Origin: Yeguia hominis | GTDB taxonomy: Bacteria > Bacillota > Clostridia > Oscillospirales > Acutalibacteraceae | Assembly (NCBI RefSeq): GCF_014384705.1 | Contig: NZ_JACRSN010000026.1 | Coordinates: 1 to 32,875, forward strand | Length of the DNA stretch: 32,875 nucleotides | Reading direction: 5' to 3' | Part shown: one piece after another, positions 15,583-22,944 of the stretch | How positions within the stretch are numbered: the stretch's first letter is position 1 | How the letters are laid out: each line of letters begins with the position of its first letter | Program-made: the position numbers and the translations under genes | Notes under the pieces: generated by a model | What the model was told of the DNA's origin: nothing | Database searches by the model: none | The model's input: only the letters and a program-made list of their open reading frames with translations

Positions 15583-15615
15583 GAATTTTTGAATTTGGGT
15601 GAAAGTCAAAAATTC
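15583..15615 (-). promoter_or_regulatory. Inverted repeat upstream of the sigma-like gene
   Basis: GAATTTTTGA (15583-15592) and TCAAAAATTC (15606-15615) are exact complements separated by 13 bases, directly before the ribosome binding site. This is a candidate operator; no strong -10/-35 pair could be assigned. Confidence 0.4.
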
Positions 15616-15662
15616 GGAGATCACGGGTATTCAGCGATATAGCAGAGCCACTGATCGCACAT

Positions 15663-15720
15663 AAAAAGTCCTTTCCGCCTGCTACGGTCCAAAGGACACA
15701 ACTACGCTGGCGAAAAGGAC
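15663..15720 (-). terminator. Long terminator-like hairpin, minus strand
   Basis: GTCCTTT with CGCC (from 15668) pairs with GGCG and AAAGGAC (to 15720). Its loop contains another AAAGGAC copy that could pair alternatively. Five T bases follow on the minus strand. It may be the 3' end of a small RNA lying between here and about 15865. Confidence 0.5.
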
Positions 15721-16074
15721 TCCCGATGCTGCCTGCCTGAAAAAGGGCGCAGAAATCTAAGGGTACCCATACTGCTTTTTCAAAAGAGTTTGAAATCAGC
15801 GTATTTGTATCCTTGGCCCTTGTACTTCAGGCTGCGAATATGTATTTGTGATGTCGGTAAAAAACAAAAAAGGCCACCGACAAGGCAGACCTATAGATAG
15901 AACTATAGTGTCTTACCTTGCCGGTGGCCTCTCACGTATGTCTGGAATAACTACCGGTTCATGTTCGGGCGGTTGCCCACGATCAAGTGACCTGGAAGCG
16001 GATTTAGCGCGGCCCTGTTTCAGCCCGACCGTTCCGTCGTGATGTCGTTGATTCAGTTTTAGGTTCTTACACCG
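15721..16074. other. Non-coding, structured stretch after the SOS-type operon
   Basis: No reading frame with a proper start is convincing here. On the minus strand a frame lacking a start codon ends HIRSLKYKGQGYKYADFKLF at about 15787; it looks like the C terminus of a lost protein. The rest contains the operon terminator and GC-rich sequence around 15955-16050 with no clear match to anything I know. Confidence 0.35.
15862..15930 (-). terminator. Terminator of the SOS-type operon
   Basis: AGGCCACCG (15871-15879) plus CAAGG pairs with CCTTG plus CGGTGGCCT (to 15930). An inner CTATAG/CTATAG hairpin caps the structure. On the minus strand a T6-G-T6 tract follows. It lies about 145 bases after the last gene of the LexA-led operon. 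Confidence 0.7.
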
Positions 16075-16314
16075 TTATGAGATAGAAGCAGAAAACCCAT
16101 GTGCTTTGAGCCAGGTACGAGCGATCTGCACTTTTTCTTCCGGTGCGTTCTTAATCTCGCAAATTGCTTTATAGACACCAGCCCAAAATACCACATCAGG
16201 TATGTTTGCACTGTCACTATCGCCATACTTCGCGCAATACGCCTCAATCTTCTTCCTGTCTAAGCTGAAAAGCGCCTCATTGCGCTCTTTCACAAAATTC
16301 GCAACTGTATTCAT
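16075..16314 (-). CDS. Small hypothetical protein, last gene of SOS-type operon
   Basis: This 79-residue soluble protein (MNTVANFVKERNEALFSLDRKK...) has no transmembrane segment, cysteine motif or family I recognise. GGAGG lies 7 bases before the ATG, and the gene follows its upstream neighbour by 11 bases, so it is translated as part of the operon. It is probably helical throughout. Confidence 0.65.
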   Translation of the reverse strand: MNTVANFVKERNEALFSLDRKKIEAYCAKYGDSDSANIPDVVFWAGVYKAICEIKNAPEEKVQIARTWLKAHGFSASIS

Positions 16315-16325
16315 CTGTACACCTC

Positions 16326-16658
16326 CTATGTCTTTTCTGATATTGGCTCATCATCAAAGTAGAACCGAGTCACGTTGTCCTTGCCAAAAGTTGCCCGTTT
16401 AACTGCCAAGAGTGCAGAGACAACGCTATCTATACTCTCTGGCTTTGAAAAGAGCATTGCAATATCATCATGCGGATGATAAGCGCCTTTGACGGTTTTA
16501 CTCAAATCCGCGTCGCTATCAATCCCGCCGATTTCAGTCGGTTCACGATTTTGGAACATGAGCATTGCCTGTGGTTCTTCTATCGTTCCAGCCATAGAAA
16601 CCAATATACTCACGTCTCCGTTTCCAAACTGGATACGATTTAAGTGCGTATATACCAT
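16326..16658 (-). CDS. Hypothetical protein in SOS-type operon
   Basis: This is a 110-residue acidic soluble protein with beta-rich character (MVYTHLNRIQFGNGDVSILVSMAGT) and DDEPISEKT at the end. GTGAGGTGAG precedes the start. It lies 33 bases after the SRAP gene and 11 before the last gene. I do not recognise a family. Confidence 0.65.
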   Translation of the reverse strand: MVYTHLNRIQFGNGDVSILVSMAGTIEEPQAMLMFQNREPTEIGGIDSDADLSKTVKGAYHPHDDIAMLFSKPESIDSVVSALLAVKRATFGKDNVTRFYFDDEPISEKT

Positions 16659-16691
16659 CCTGATCTCACCTCACCACAAAAGTGTCTAATC

Positions 16692-17309
16692 CTATATCGC
16701 TTTTTCCATAACCATGTCGGTCATTGCAAAACGAAGGAGCTCCTCCGGGTTAGAACGCGGGTCTATCCACTCGTCTATTCTTTCTTTCGGAAAAATCAAT
16801 GGCATTCGGTCGTGAATACGTCGCAACTCATCAGTAGGCTCTCTCGTCAGCACCGTAAAGACCGGAAGCGAATCTTCTATACGGTATAATCCTGCCAGCC
16901 ATGTCATAGGCGATCCATTAGGCTGGATCATATATTTGTCTCCGGTCTTTTTCTGTCCGGAATTACTGATTAAATGTTCCCATTCAAAATACCATGACGC
17001 AGGTATGATGCAGCGACGCTTTTCCCAAGCTTCTCTGAAGGTGGGCTTTTCTGCTACCGTTTCCGTTCTGGCGTTGACAATCAGCGATCTGCCCGGAATC
17101 TGAAAACCCCATTTCATTGGGAACGCAGCCCTATGACCGTTACGGTTTGGAGCTATCACGGGCACAACGTTTGTCGGTCTGATTTCCCCGGATGTAAGGA
17201 TCGCATTGCCAGCTTTGATGTACTTACCGGAAAGCTGAGACCGTTGTACCTCTGCAATTATCTCGCGGATTTCTTCAGTATCGGGCTCAACATAAAAGCG
17301 TGTACACAT
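16692..17309 (-). CDS. SOS response-associated peptidase (YedK/HMCES family)
   Basis: This 205-residue SRAP protein protects abasic sites in single-stranded DNA by forming a thiazolidine cross-link through the N-terminal cysteine. Cys2 follows the initiator Met (MCTRFY). The other active-site residues are visible: N79 in IVNAR, E109 in WYFEWE and H166 in RIHDRMP. The length is close to that of E. coli YedK (222). AGGAG lies 8 bases before the ATG. In this operon it would act with the Y-family polymerase on damaged templates under LexA-type control. Confidence 0.93.
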   Translation of the reverse strand: MCTRFYVEPDTEEIREIIAEVQRSQLSGKYIKAGNAILTSGEIRPTNVVPVIAPNRNGHRAAFPMKWGFQIPGRSLIVNARTETVAEKPTFREAWEKRRCIIPASWYFEWEHLISNSGQKKTGDKYMIQPNGSPMTWLAGLYRIEDSLPVFTVLTREPTDELRRIHDRMPLIFPKERIDEWIDPRSNPEELLRFAMTDMVMEKAI

Positions 17310-17324
17310 ACAACCATCTCCTAT

Positions 17325-17813
17325 TCAGGCTTGGATGTACACAGCAGGCACACCCACTTTCTTGGCATAGTTGATCGTATTCCCGGTGCCACTTGGCTCG
17401 CCGTTATATACGGCAATTACTCTGGCAGACCGATCAACCATCCATTCATTTCGCTTTTGATACGCGTATTTAGAATAGCCGTCGCAGATATAGTGTACCT
17501 CGTCAGCCTTGTTTAGCAGTTTATGATATCTGTTCTTCCATCGGTCCTTCCACCGAGATTCAAAGCCAGCAAAATGTATTGCGGCAATCAATTTGATATT
17601 TCGATTCCAAAACCGCTTCTTTAATACGAGTTCACCGGCCCAAATATCGACACCGTATGCCATTCCAGGAATGAAGGTTGTATAACCATCGTCAATGGCT
17701 TGATTGATAGCTTGCTTCAAGTCTTCCAAAATCTCTTTTTCTGACCTCTTTAGTTTGTTCTCGCGGTGCCCAGTGAAGCAACAACATTTTGGTCTATTCA
17801 TTTCCAATGTCAT
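17325..17813 (-). CDS. SLOG / DUF1273 (YpsA-like) protein
   Basis: This 162-residue Rossmann-like SLOG protein has CCFTGHR at 11-17, a nucleotide-sugar-binding type turn IPGMAYGVD at about 48-56, and VDRSARVIAVYNGEPSGTGNTINYAKK near the C terminus. It resembles Bacillus YpsA, whose molecular role is not settled; SLOG proteins are thought to bind nucleotide-derived ligands. It is often found in mobile elements. Start and RBS (GGAGG) are good; a second ATG at 17801 is possible. It lies between the YolD-like and SRAP genes with gaps of 13 and 15 bases. Confidence 0.85.
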   Translation of the reverse strand: MTLEMNRPKCCCFTGHRENKLKRSEKEILEDLKQAINQAIDDGYTTFIPGMAYGVDIWAGELVLKKRFWNRNIKLIAAIHFAGFESRWKDRWKNRYHKLLNKADEVHYICDGYSKYAYQKRNEWMVDRSARVIAVYNGEPSGTGNTINYAKKVGVPAVYIQA

Positions 17814-17826
17814 TGTTCATACCTCC

Positions 17827-18363
17827 TTAGTCTTCCGGATAATCTGTGGTCCAGTCTTTTTGGAATATCCCATCAGCATTATCAATGCGAAGGATATCCT
17901 CAAAGGAGATTCTTGTATTATCTACAAGAATACTCCCATAGAGTTCGTCCACATTCCAGCAAATACCCGTCAGCTTATGATATCGTCCACGAAGGTTATA
18001 CGCTTCACTATTCTCATCAGCGCAAGGCACATAGTAGACTACCGTGACTTTAATCCGGTTTGCTCTGGTCATCCTACCGTTGTATGTCATCCCTTTTAGG
18101 ATTTGGAGTCTGCGATCAAGCTCGTTCTGGTCATCCTCGTTCAGCTCTATGCGATCACGATATAGAATATCTTTGGAGGCAATAGCCTCATTAAATCCTT
18201 TCAGGGCATCGAACGGCGAGAATATCTTGGCTCTCCGGCCTACGTCCATACTCGGATGACGAGCTCGAAACAAATCAAACCGGTCGTGTTGCGGCTTTCC
18301 TTTCAGAAATACCTCTCGATAACGGAAGTCCGCTGGCATTGCCATGACGCCAATGCTGCTCAC
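17827..18363 (-). CDS. YolD-like protein, partner of the Y-family polymerase
   Basis: This 178-residue protein has the N-terminal GRRAKIFSPFDALKGFNEAI and a central IELNEDDQNELDRRLQILKG typical of clostridial YolD-like proteins. YolD-type genes accompany UvrX/DinB-type polymerases in Bacillus prophages and are thought to act like UmuD, though the mechanism is not established. Here it follows the polymerase by 33 bases. The start could be the first Met or the Met at codon 7 or 9 (MSSIGVMAM). Confidence 0.82.
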   Translation of the reverse strand: MSSIGVMAMPADFRYREVFLKGKPQHDRFDLFRARHPSMDVGRRAKIFSPFDALKGFNEAIASKDILYRDRIELNEDDQNELDRRLQILKGMTYNGRMTRANRIKVTVVYYVPCADENSEAYNLRGRYHKLTGICWNVDELYGSILVDNTRISFEDILRIDNADGIFQKDWTTDYPED

Positions 18364-18396
18364 TTGAGTTCACCTCCTGCACCAGCAGGAAGTGGT

Positions 18397-19794
18397 TCAA
18401 GCTTTATGGCCACCAATCTGCTGATTTCTCTCCAATGTTGTTGCGCCCTCCATAAGGTTCAGCCCCTTGAAAAGGGCGTTTGCGCCGAACTTCCGGCGCA
18501 CTTCGAGCATAGCGCCCTGAAGCTTTCTGTCTCTTTCCAGTGCTTCGTAATCAATAAACATATTAAGCTGAAACACTCCGCTGTCTTCTTTCACATCATT
18601 TGCACAGACGCCTAATCTCCGATATAGAAGTCGGTGATCAGTCTTATCATCAAAAGATTTCAACAGGGGCGCAGTGATGATCTGAATATTATTGGTGATA
18701 GTCGGAAGCTTTACGGTCCCATTACTGTGTTTAGGGTGGATTCTCCCGTAGAAATCCATACTGAGTGGCCCATCATAAGAAGGACACACCTCTAAACTTT
18801 TATAGTCGTAGGATACCCACCAGGAGCAGCCCTGCGTCACAAGATTCTTTGAGAACATATCCGTGCAGAGGACCTCGATCATCTCCCGGAACACCAGACG
18901 AGCTTCCTGATACTTGTACGGTCTCGAAAGGACTTGACCATTGCTAAGGCTGTGCCCATCACTTTTATAGGATTTTATATCCGCCATCGTGACCGGTTCA
19001 ATTCCCCAGGCATGGTCAACTAATATCTCACCATCAATACCAAAGGTCTTGTAAAAGAACTCCTCATCCCACTGTGTTCGGGCCGCTATATCGCCCATCG
19101 TGAACATATAGGCTTTCTCAAGGCGTCTTGCTTTTCCATTGCCTATCTGCCAGAAATCCGTTAGCGGCTTATGATCCCAGAGCAAGAACTTATAGGAGTC
19201 TTCATTTAGTTCTGCAATTCTGACGCCATCTTTGTCTGCCGGCTGCTTTTTAGCAACAATGTCCATTGCAACTTTGGCAAGATAAAGGTTTGTCCCGATC
19301 CCGACCGTGGCTGTAATTCCTGTTGTTCGTAATACATCCCGGATCATCGTCATAGCCATGACATGGGCCGGATTTGTATTTAGTTTATTTGCTTCCTTCC
19401 TGTATGCGTGAAGATAACAAGTGCAGTCGATGAAGCACTCATCTATGGAATACACATGAATATCCTCCGGAGCAACATACCGAAGATAGATTCCATAGAT
19501 CTGTGCGGAGATTCTTTCATACTCCGCCATTCGCGGAACCGCAATAATGCAATCGACCTTTGTACGCGTTTTGGCCTCGTACTCTCTGATTTTCTGCTTC
19601 GCTTCAAAAAGCCTCGGCCTTCCTGGAACTCCTTTCGCCTTAAGGGATGGGGAAACCGCCAAGCAGATCGTCTGGTCAGATCGGGACTCGTCCGCAACCA
19701 GCAGATTTGCCTTTAGCGGATCGAGTCCCCGGTGTACGCACTCTACAGAGGCGTAATATGATTTCAGGTCGATACAGATGTAGGTCCTATCCAT
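18397..19794 (-). CDS. Y-family DNA polymerase (UmuC/UvrX-like)
   Basis: This 465-residue translesion polymerase carries metal-binding D9 in CIDLKSYYASVE and D118-E119 in YSIDECFID, with palm/fingers motifs and a helix-hairpin-helix thumb region (about 215-245; DFWQIGNGKARRLEKAYMFTMGDIA). A little-finger domain follows at about 300-440. The layout and length fit UvrX/UmuC rather than DinB. Start context is weak: no good ribosome binding site lies within 10 bases of the ATG, and an in-frame stop just upstream rules out a longer start, so expression may depend on coupling or be low. It would be induced by DNA damage through the LexA-like repressor at the operon head. Confidence 0.93.
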   Translation of the reverse strand: MDRTYICIDLKSYYASVECVHRGLDPLKANLLVADESRSDQTICLAVSPSLKAKGVPGRPRLFEAKQKIREYEAKTRTKVDCIIAVPRMAEYERISAQIYGIYLRYVAPEDIHVYSIDECFIDCTCYLHAYRKEANKLNTNPAHVMAMTMIRDVLRTTGITATVGIGTNLYLAKVAMDIVAKKQPADKDGVRIAELNEDSYKFLLWDHKPLTDFWQIGNGKARRLEKAYMFTMGDIAARTQWDEEFFYKTFGIDGEILVDHAWGIEPVTMADIKSYKSDGHSLSNGQVLSRPYKYQEARLVFREMIEVLCTDMFSKNLVTQGCSWWVSYDYKSLEVCPSYDGPLSMDFYGRIHPKHSNGTVKLPTITNNIQIITAPLLKSFDDKTDHRLLYRRLGVCANDVKEDSGVFQLNMFIDYEALERDRKLQGAMLEVRRKFGANALFKGLNLMEGATTLERNQQIGGHKA

Positions 19795-19850
19795 ACAATT
19801 TCATATCATGTCCTTCCGTTTTTCTGAAGAACTTGATTATCTCTTTCATA

Positions 19851-20063
19851 TCAGATAATCCTTAACTCCAAATCTTTGCGCTCTTCACCATTTGGAGCAT
19901 AGATGTCGATCACATCATGCCTCCGTCCAACAACTGTGCGGATCATTTCAGCTCCGCACTGGCTGCATTTTACTTTTATCTGGTTCTTCTTGTTTTTTAG
20001 CCCCGCAACTTCTTCCTTACAGTTCGGGCAATACCAGGTATATATCCTCCAGTCCACCAGCAT
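19851..20063 (-). CDS. Small two-CXXC zinc-ribbon protein
   Basis: This 70-residue protein has CPNC (TWYCPNCKEEV) and CSQCG, a zinc ribbon, followed by a basic-acidic tail. The ATG at 20063 has GGAG 7 bases upstream; a GTG at 20066 has poorer spacing. It lies between another zinc ribbon and the polymerase in the LexA-led operon. Possibly DNA binding; no specific family recognised. Confidence 0.65.
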   Translation of the reverse strand: MLVDWRIYTWYCPNCKEEVAGLKNKKNQIKVKCSQCGAEMIRTVVGRRHDVIDIYAPNGEERKDLELRII

Positions 20064-20082
20064 CACCGTACTCCTTTATTTC

Positions 20083-20277
20083 TTATTTCTGCGGAAGCGG
20101 TACGAGCACTTGAACCTTATCCATCTGATAGCACGGGACTTTTCTTGTTTTCACGTACTTCATCTGCTGGGTTACTTCGCCGCAGCTTTCGCATTCCATC
20201 CATCCGTCTGTTTCTTCTAAGTCGAGAGACTTATTGATAGTGCCGCAGATCGGGCACTTCACATCAACTGCGTTCAA
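20083..20277 (-). CDS. Small zinc-ribbon protein
   Basis: This roughly 64-residue protein has CPICG and CESCG separated by about 20 residues, then a basic segment. The TTG at 20277 (NAVDVKCPICG) is chosen because AGGAG lies 9 bases upstream; the ATG at 20286 directly abuts that site and is unlikely. It lies 34 bases after the repressor gene. Function unknown. Confidence 0.6.
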   Translation of the reverse strand: MNAVDVKCPICGTINKSLDLEETDGWMECESCGEVTQQMKYVKTRKVPCYQMDKVQVLVPLPQK

Positions 20278-20311
20278 ACAAAACATCTCCTATCGAGTTA
20301 GATTATTTGTT

Positions 20312-20926
20312 TTAGAGAGCCTTAATGACGTGACGAGCCACACCTTGTACCTTAAAACTCCTCACCTTAATAACTTCTCCCGGATACTTTGCTTCATTCT
20401 CATAGGCGAGAAGATAGCATTCATCATCCTCGTCATAGCCAGCATAGCGTTTCAGCGTGTTCTGATTATCCGGATCAAGCGCAACGACTATATCCCCTTC
20501 CGATGCAGGGCAATTACGCTCAATCACAAGCAGATCATCTTCTTCGATACCGGCATCGACCATAGAATCACCTTTGGCACGAAGGATATAGAAATCTCCT
20601 TTGCCAAACATGGAAACAGGTAGACTGACGTACTCTTCAACATATTCCTGCTCTTCCTCCGGGCAGCCGCATTGAATGGAGCCTACTAATGGGGCGGCTA
20701 TATAGGCTGTTTTCATCTTGGCACTCTCCGGAGCTGACAGGATGCCTCTGCTGTAATCAAGCAGACCATTGTCGCTCAAGTCCTGCATATATCGATGAGT
20801 TGTTGATCTGGCCACACCGACACCATCAGCAATCTCGCTTATTGTAGGAGCTTTGCGATTTTCATGGAAATACTTGTTCACAAACTTCAGGATCGCATCA
20901 GAGATTTCTTGGTTTTTTACTCTCAT
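20312..20926 (-). CDS. LexA-like S24 autocleaving repressor
   Basis: This 204-residue protein has an N-terminal winged helix (about 5-62; APTISEIADGVGVARSTTHRYMQDL) and a C-terminal S24 peptidase domain with catalytic Ser121 (KGDSMVDAGI) and Lys159 (NTLKRYAG). The expected cleavage loop is IQCG at 84-87, a Cys-Gly bond as in UmuD rather than the Ala-Gly of chromosomal LexA. It heads a ten-gene operon of DNA-damage functions. The 15-bp palindrome in its own promoter is the probable operator, so damage-activated RecA would trigger self-cleavage and induction (inference from the family). Confidence 0.93.
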   Translation of the reverse strand: MRVKNQEISDAILKFVNKYFHENRKAPTISEIADGVGVARSTTHRYMQDLSDNGLLDYSRGILSAPESAKMKTAYIAAPLVGSIQCGCPEEEQEYVEEYVSLPVSMFGKGDFYILRAKGDSMVDAGIEEDDLLVIERNCPASEGDIVVALDPDNQNTLKRYAGYDEDDECYLLAYENEAKYPGEVIKVRSFKVQGVARHVIKAL

Positions 20927-20948
20927 ATCAGCACCTCGTTTCTATAAT

Positions 20949-21000
20949 GGGATTTCAAATCCCGCTATTGTTATTATACTCGGCAATTTTATAATTTCAA
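20949..21000 (-). promoter_or_regulatory. Promoter and palindromic operator of the SOS-type operon
   Basis: On the minus strand TTGAAA (21000-20995), a 16-base spacer and TATAAT (20978-20973) form a good promoter. GGGATTTCAAATCCC (20949-20963), a perfect palindrome apart from the central base, sits at the expected start of transcription, ideal for repression by the LexA-like protein. It is unlike the Bacillus or E. coli SOS box. Confidence 0.7.
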
Positions 21001-21044
21001 GGGGGTATTTCGATGGTGTCGATCGTAAGTGACAATAGATTTTA

Positions 21045-21074
21045 AAAAAATGAGATGGCACAGAGTGCCATCTC
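21045..21074 (-). terminator. Terminator left of the insertion sequence
   Basis: GAGATGGCAC (21052-21061) and its exact complement (21065-21074) with a 3-base loop are followed by seven T bases on the minus strand. It insulates the LexA-led operon from upstream transcription. Confidence 0.75.
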
Positions 21075-21090
21075 CAGAAATTAAGTTGTT

Positions 21091-22221
21091 TAGGGCAATA
21101 CCGCACAACTGCTACGATACGCATTGCCGGGCGGCCATTTTGTAAGAATCAATTAGGTCGCCCGTGCTATTGCTCGCAGGAGCGCACTGATTCAAGCTGC
21201 CAGGCAAGGTCTGTCAGCCAGAATCAGATTCGCTAACGCGAACATGATATTGAATTTGGCTCTCTGCTTTTCGAGCCCTCGGTATCGTGTTTTTCGGAAA
21301 CGCAGCTGTTTCTTGACGACACCGAATGCGTGCTCCACTTTCGCGCGGACAGAGGACTTTGCGTGTTCTGCTTTCTTTGCGGCATACTGACCGCTTTTGC
21401 TCAGCTTTTTCACTTGGGATGGACGGCGGTTGATTCAGTATTTGATCTTACGATCAGCCTTGTTGCGGATGATCGCCGCGCTTTTCTGCTCCGAGGTAAC
21501 CGCTGTCGCCATATACTTCATCTTCATCTCCGGTCAGCAGCTTGGATGTTTCTGTGGCGTCATGGACATTAGCTGCTGTTGCCTCCGCGGTATGAACCAG
21601 TCCGCTGTCCCTATCAACGCCGATATGTGTCTTATCGCCGAAGTGCCAGGTATTGCCTTTCTTCACCTGATGTGCACCCGGGTCCCGCTTCTTTTCCTTA
21701 TTCTTGGTGGAAGAAGGGGCGGAAATAATGGTGGAATCCACGATCGTTCCCTTTTTCAGAATGAGACCTCGTGCCATAAGCGCGGCGACCACCTGGGGCA
21801 AACAGCTTTTCCTGCAGTCCGTTCTTGATCAGCAGATTGCGAAAACGGCCAAGGGTATCTCCGTCCGGAACCTGATTACTGGAATCGATGCCGCAGAAAT
21901 CCGAAAACGCACGGCTGTCGATCACTTCTGCTACGGTTGCCTCATCACTCAGGTCATACAGATTTTGCAGCAAGTACAGTCGCAGCATGGTCTCCAGCGG
22001 ATAGGGTTTGTTGCCGCGCTCTCCTTTGTAATAGCACGGCTGGATCAGGCATATCCATTCCTTCCACGGGACGATCCGTTCGATCTGAGTCAGAAACTCT
22101 TTCTTCTTTGTCCGCACCTGCACCAACTCATCGCTGAATGCGGAAATCGTCATCTGCTTATCCATAATGCTATTATATCACATCCTGCCGTTCCTGGCAC
22201 TTTTTGCGCGGTGTTGCCCTA
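21091..22221. mobile_element. IS5-family insertion sequence, degraded
   Basis: The ends are imperfect inverted repeats: TAGGGCAATACCGCACAA at the left (21091-21108), and TAGGGCAACACCGCGCAA when the right end (to 22221) is read on the minus strand. The 1.13-kb length fits a single-transposase IS. TA flanks both GGGC ends, but no longer target duplication is certain. The transposase is broken, so the copy should be immobile unless helped in trans. Confidence 0.8.
21192..22165 (-). pseudogene. IS5-family DDE transposase, frameshifted
   Basis: Three frames together give one transposase. The N-terminal part starts MDKQMTISAFSDELVQ and includes PYPLETMLRLYLLQNLYDLSD and VPDGDTLGRFRNLL. The middle part has IVDSTIISAPSS (first catalytic Asp), HFGDKTHIGVDRDSGLVHTAEATAANVHD and DEVYGDSGYLGAEKR. 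The C-terminal part has VRAKVEHAFGVVKKQLRFRKTRYRG (catalytic Glu region). The frame shifts near 21800 and near 21470, and a TGA at 21435-21437 replaces a sense codon. Catalytic segments survive, so decay is recent. Confidence 0.82.
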
Positions 22222-22272
22222 TATTTTCCCCCCTGCTGCGGGGCTGTTTTTTGAGCCTTGATTCAGTGCATA

Positions 22273-22944
22273 TTAAGTTAGGATGTGCAGTAGATGTTCC
22301 ATTTTGCTGTCCCATTCTCTGCTGGAATCGGCGCACTCTTTCAGCTCAGTTTCGATTTCAGTATTTATCGGCAAGTTTTTCTTGTAGCGGATGGTATGCT
22401 CAAGGCTTGCCCAGAAGTCCATAGCGATTGTACGGAGTTGTATCTCCACCGGCACATGGATCTCTTTTTCCGCAAAGAATACCGGCAACCGGATCGTCAG
22501 GTGCAGACTGCGATAGCCATTTGGCTTAGGGTGTGAAATGTAGTCTTTCTCTGTGATGATTTCAATGTCAGACTGATTTTTTAAGCACTTTGCCAAAAAG
22601 AACACATCCTCCTCGAAAGAGCAGATCACACGCACACCGGCAACATCCATGATATTTGCCTGCATGGCCGGAAAATCCAGAGGAAGTCCGCGCTTCTGCA
22701 TCTTGTTCATAATGCTGGACGGCGACTTCAAGCGGCTTTTCATACTTTCTATCGGATTGCGATCATGCTGCAATGAAAACTCTTCGTTCAGAATTTCTAA
22801 CCTGCCTTCAAGCGCTTTCAGCGCACAGCGGTATTGCAGCATGACTTCCTGATACCTGCGATTTTCACTTAAAAGGCGCTGGCATTGCAGATCATCCAAG
22901 CCTTTATCTGTCGCAACCGTCAAGCCAAATAGATTTTCACTCAT
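22273..22944 (-). CDS. Small alarmone synthetase (RelQ/YjbM-like GTP pyrophosphokinase)
   Basis: This 223-residue single-domain (p)ppGpp synthetase carries the RelA/SpoT synthetase motifs: SIMNKMQKRG, IMDVAGVRVICSFEEDVF, KPNGYRSLHLTI and VEIQLRTIAMDFWASLEH. There is no hydrolase or TGS/ACT regulatory domain, and the length matches RelQ/YjbM (about 210-225). Its ATG at 22944 overlaps the stop of the CoA-disulfide reductase gene (ATGA), so the two are translationally coupled. That places alarmone synthesis directly in a thiol-redox operon. An in-frame upstream extension lies inside the neighbouring gene and is rejected. Confidence 0.9.
   Translation of the reverse strand: MSENLFGLTVATDKGLDDLQCQRLLSENRRYQEVMLQYRCALKALEGRLEILNEEFSLQHDRNPIESMKSRLKSPSSIMNKMQKRGLPLDFPAMQANIMDVAGVRVICSFEEDVFFLAKCLKNQSDIEIITEKDYISHPKPNGYRSLHLTIRLPVFFAEKEIHVPVEIQLRTIAMDFWASLEHTIRYKKNLPINTEIETELKECADSSREWDSKMEHLLHILT

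Noticed and set aside
15848..16042. Plus-strand frame of 64 codons in the structured non-coding stretch
   Set aside because: It runs through the operon terminator hairpin and has no ribosome binding site, so it is unlikely to be a gene.
21091..22221. Target-site duplication of the IS
   Set aside because: Only TA is shared at the two outer ends; longer matches do not hold.
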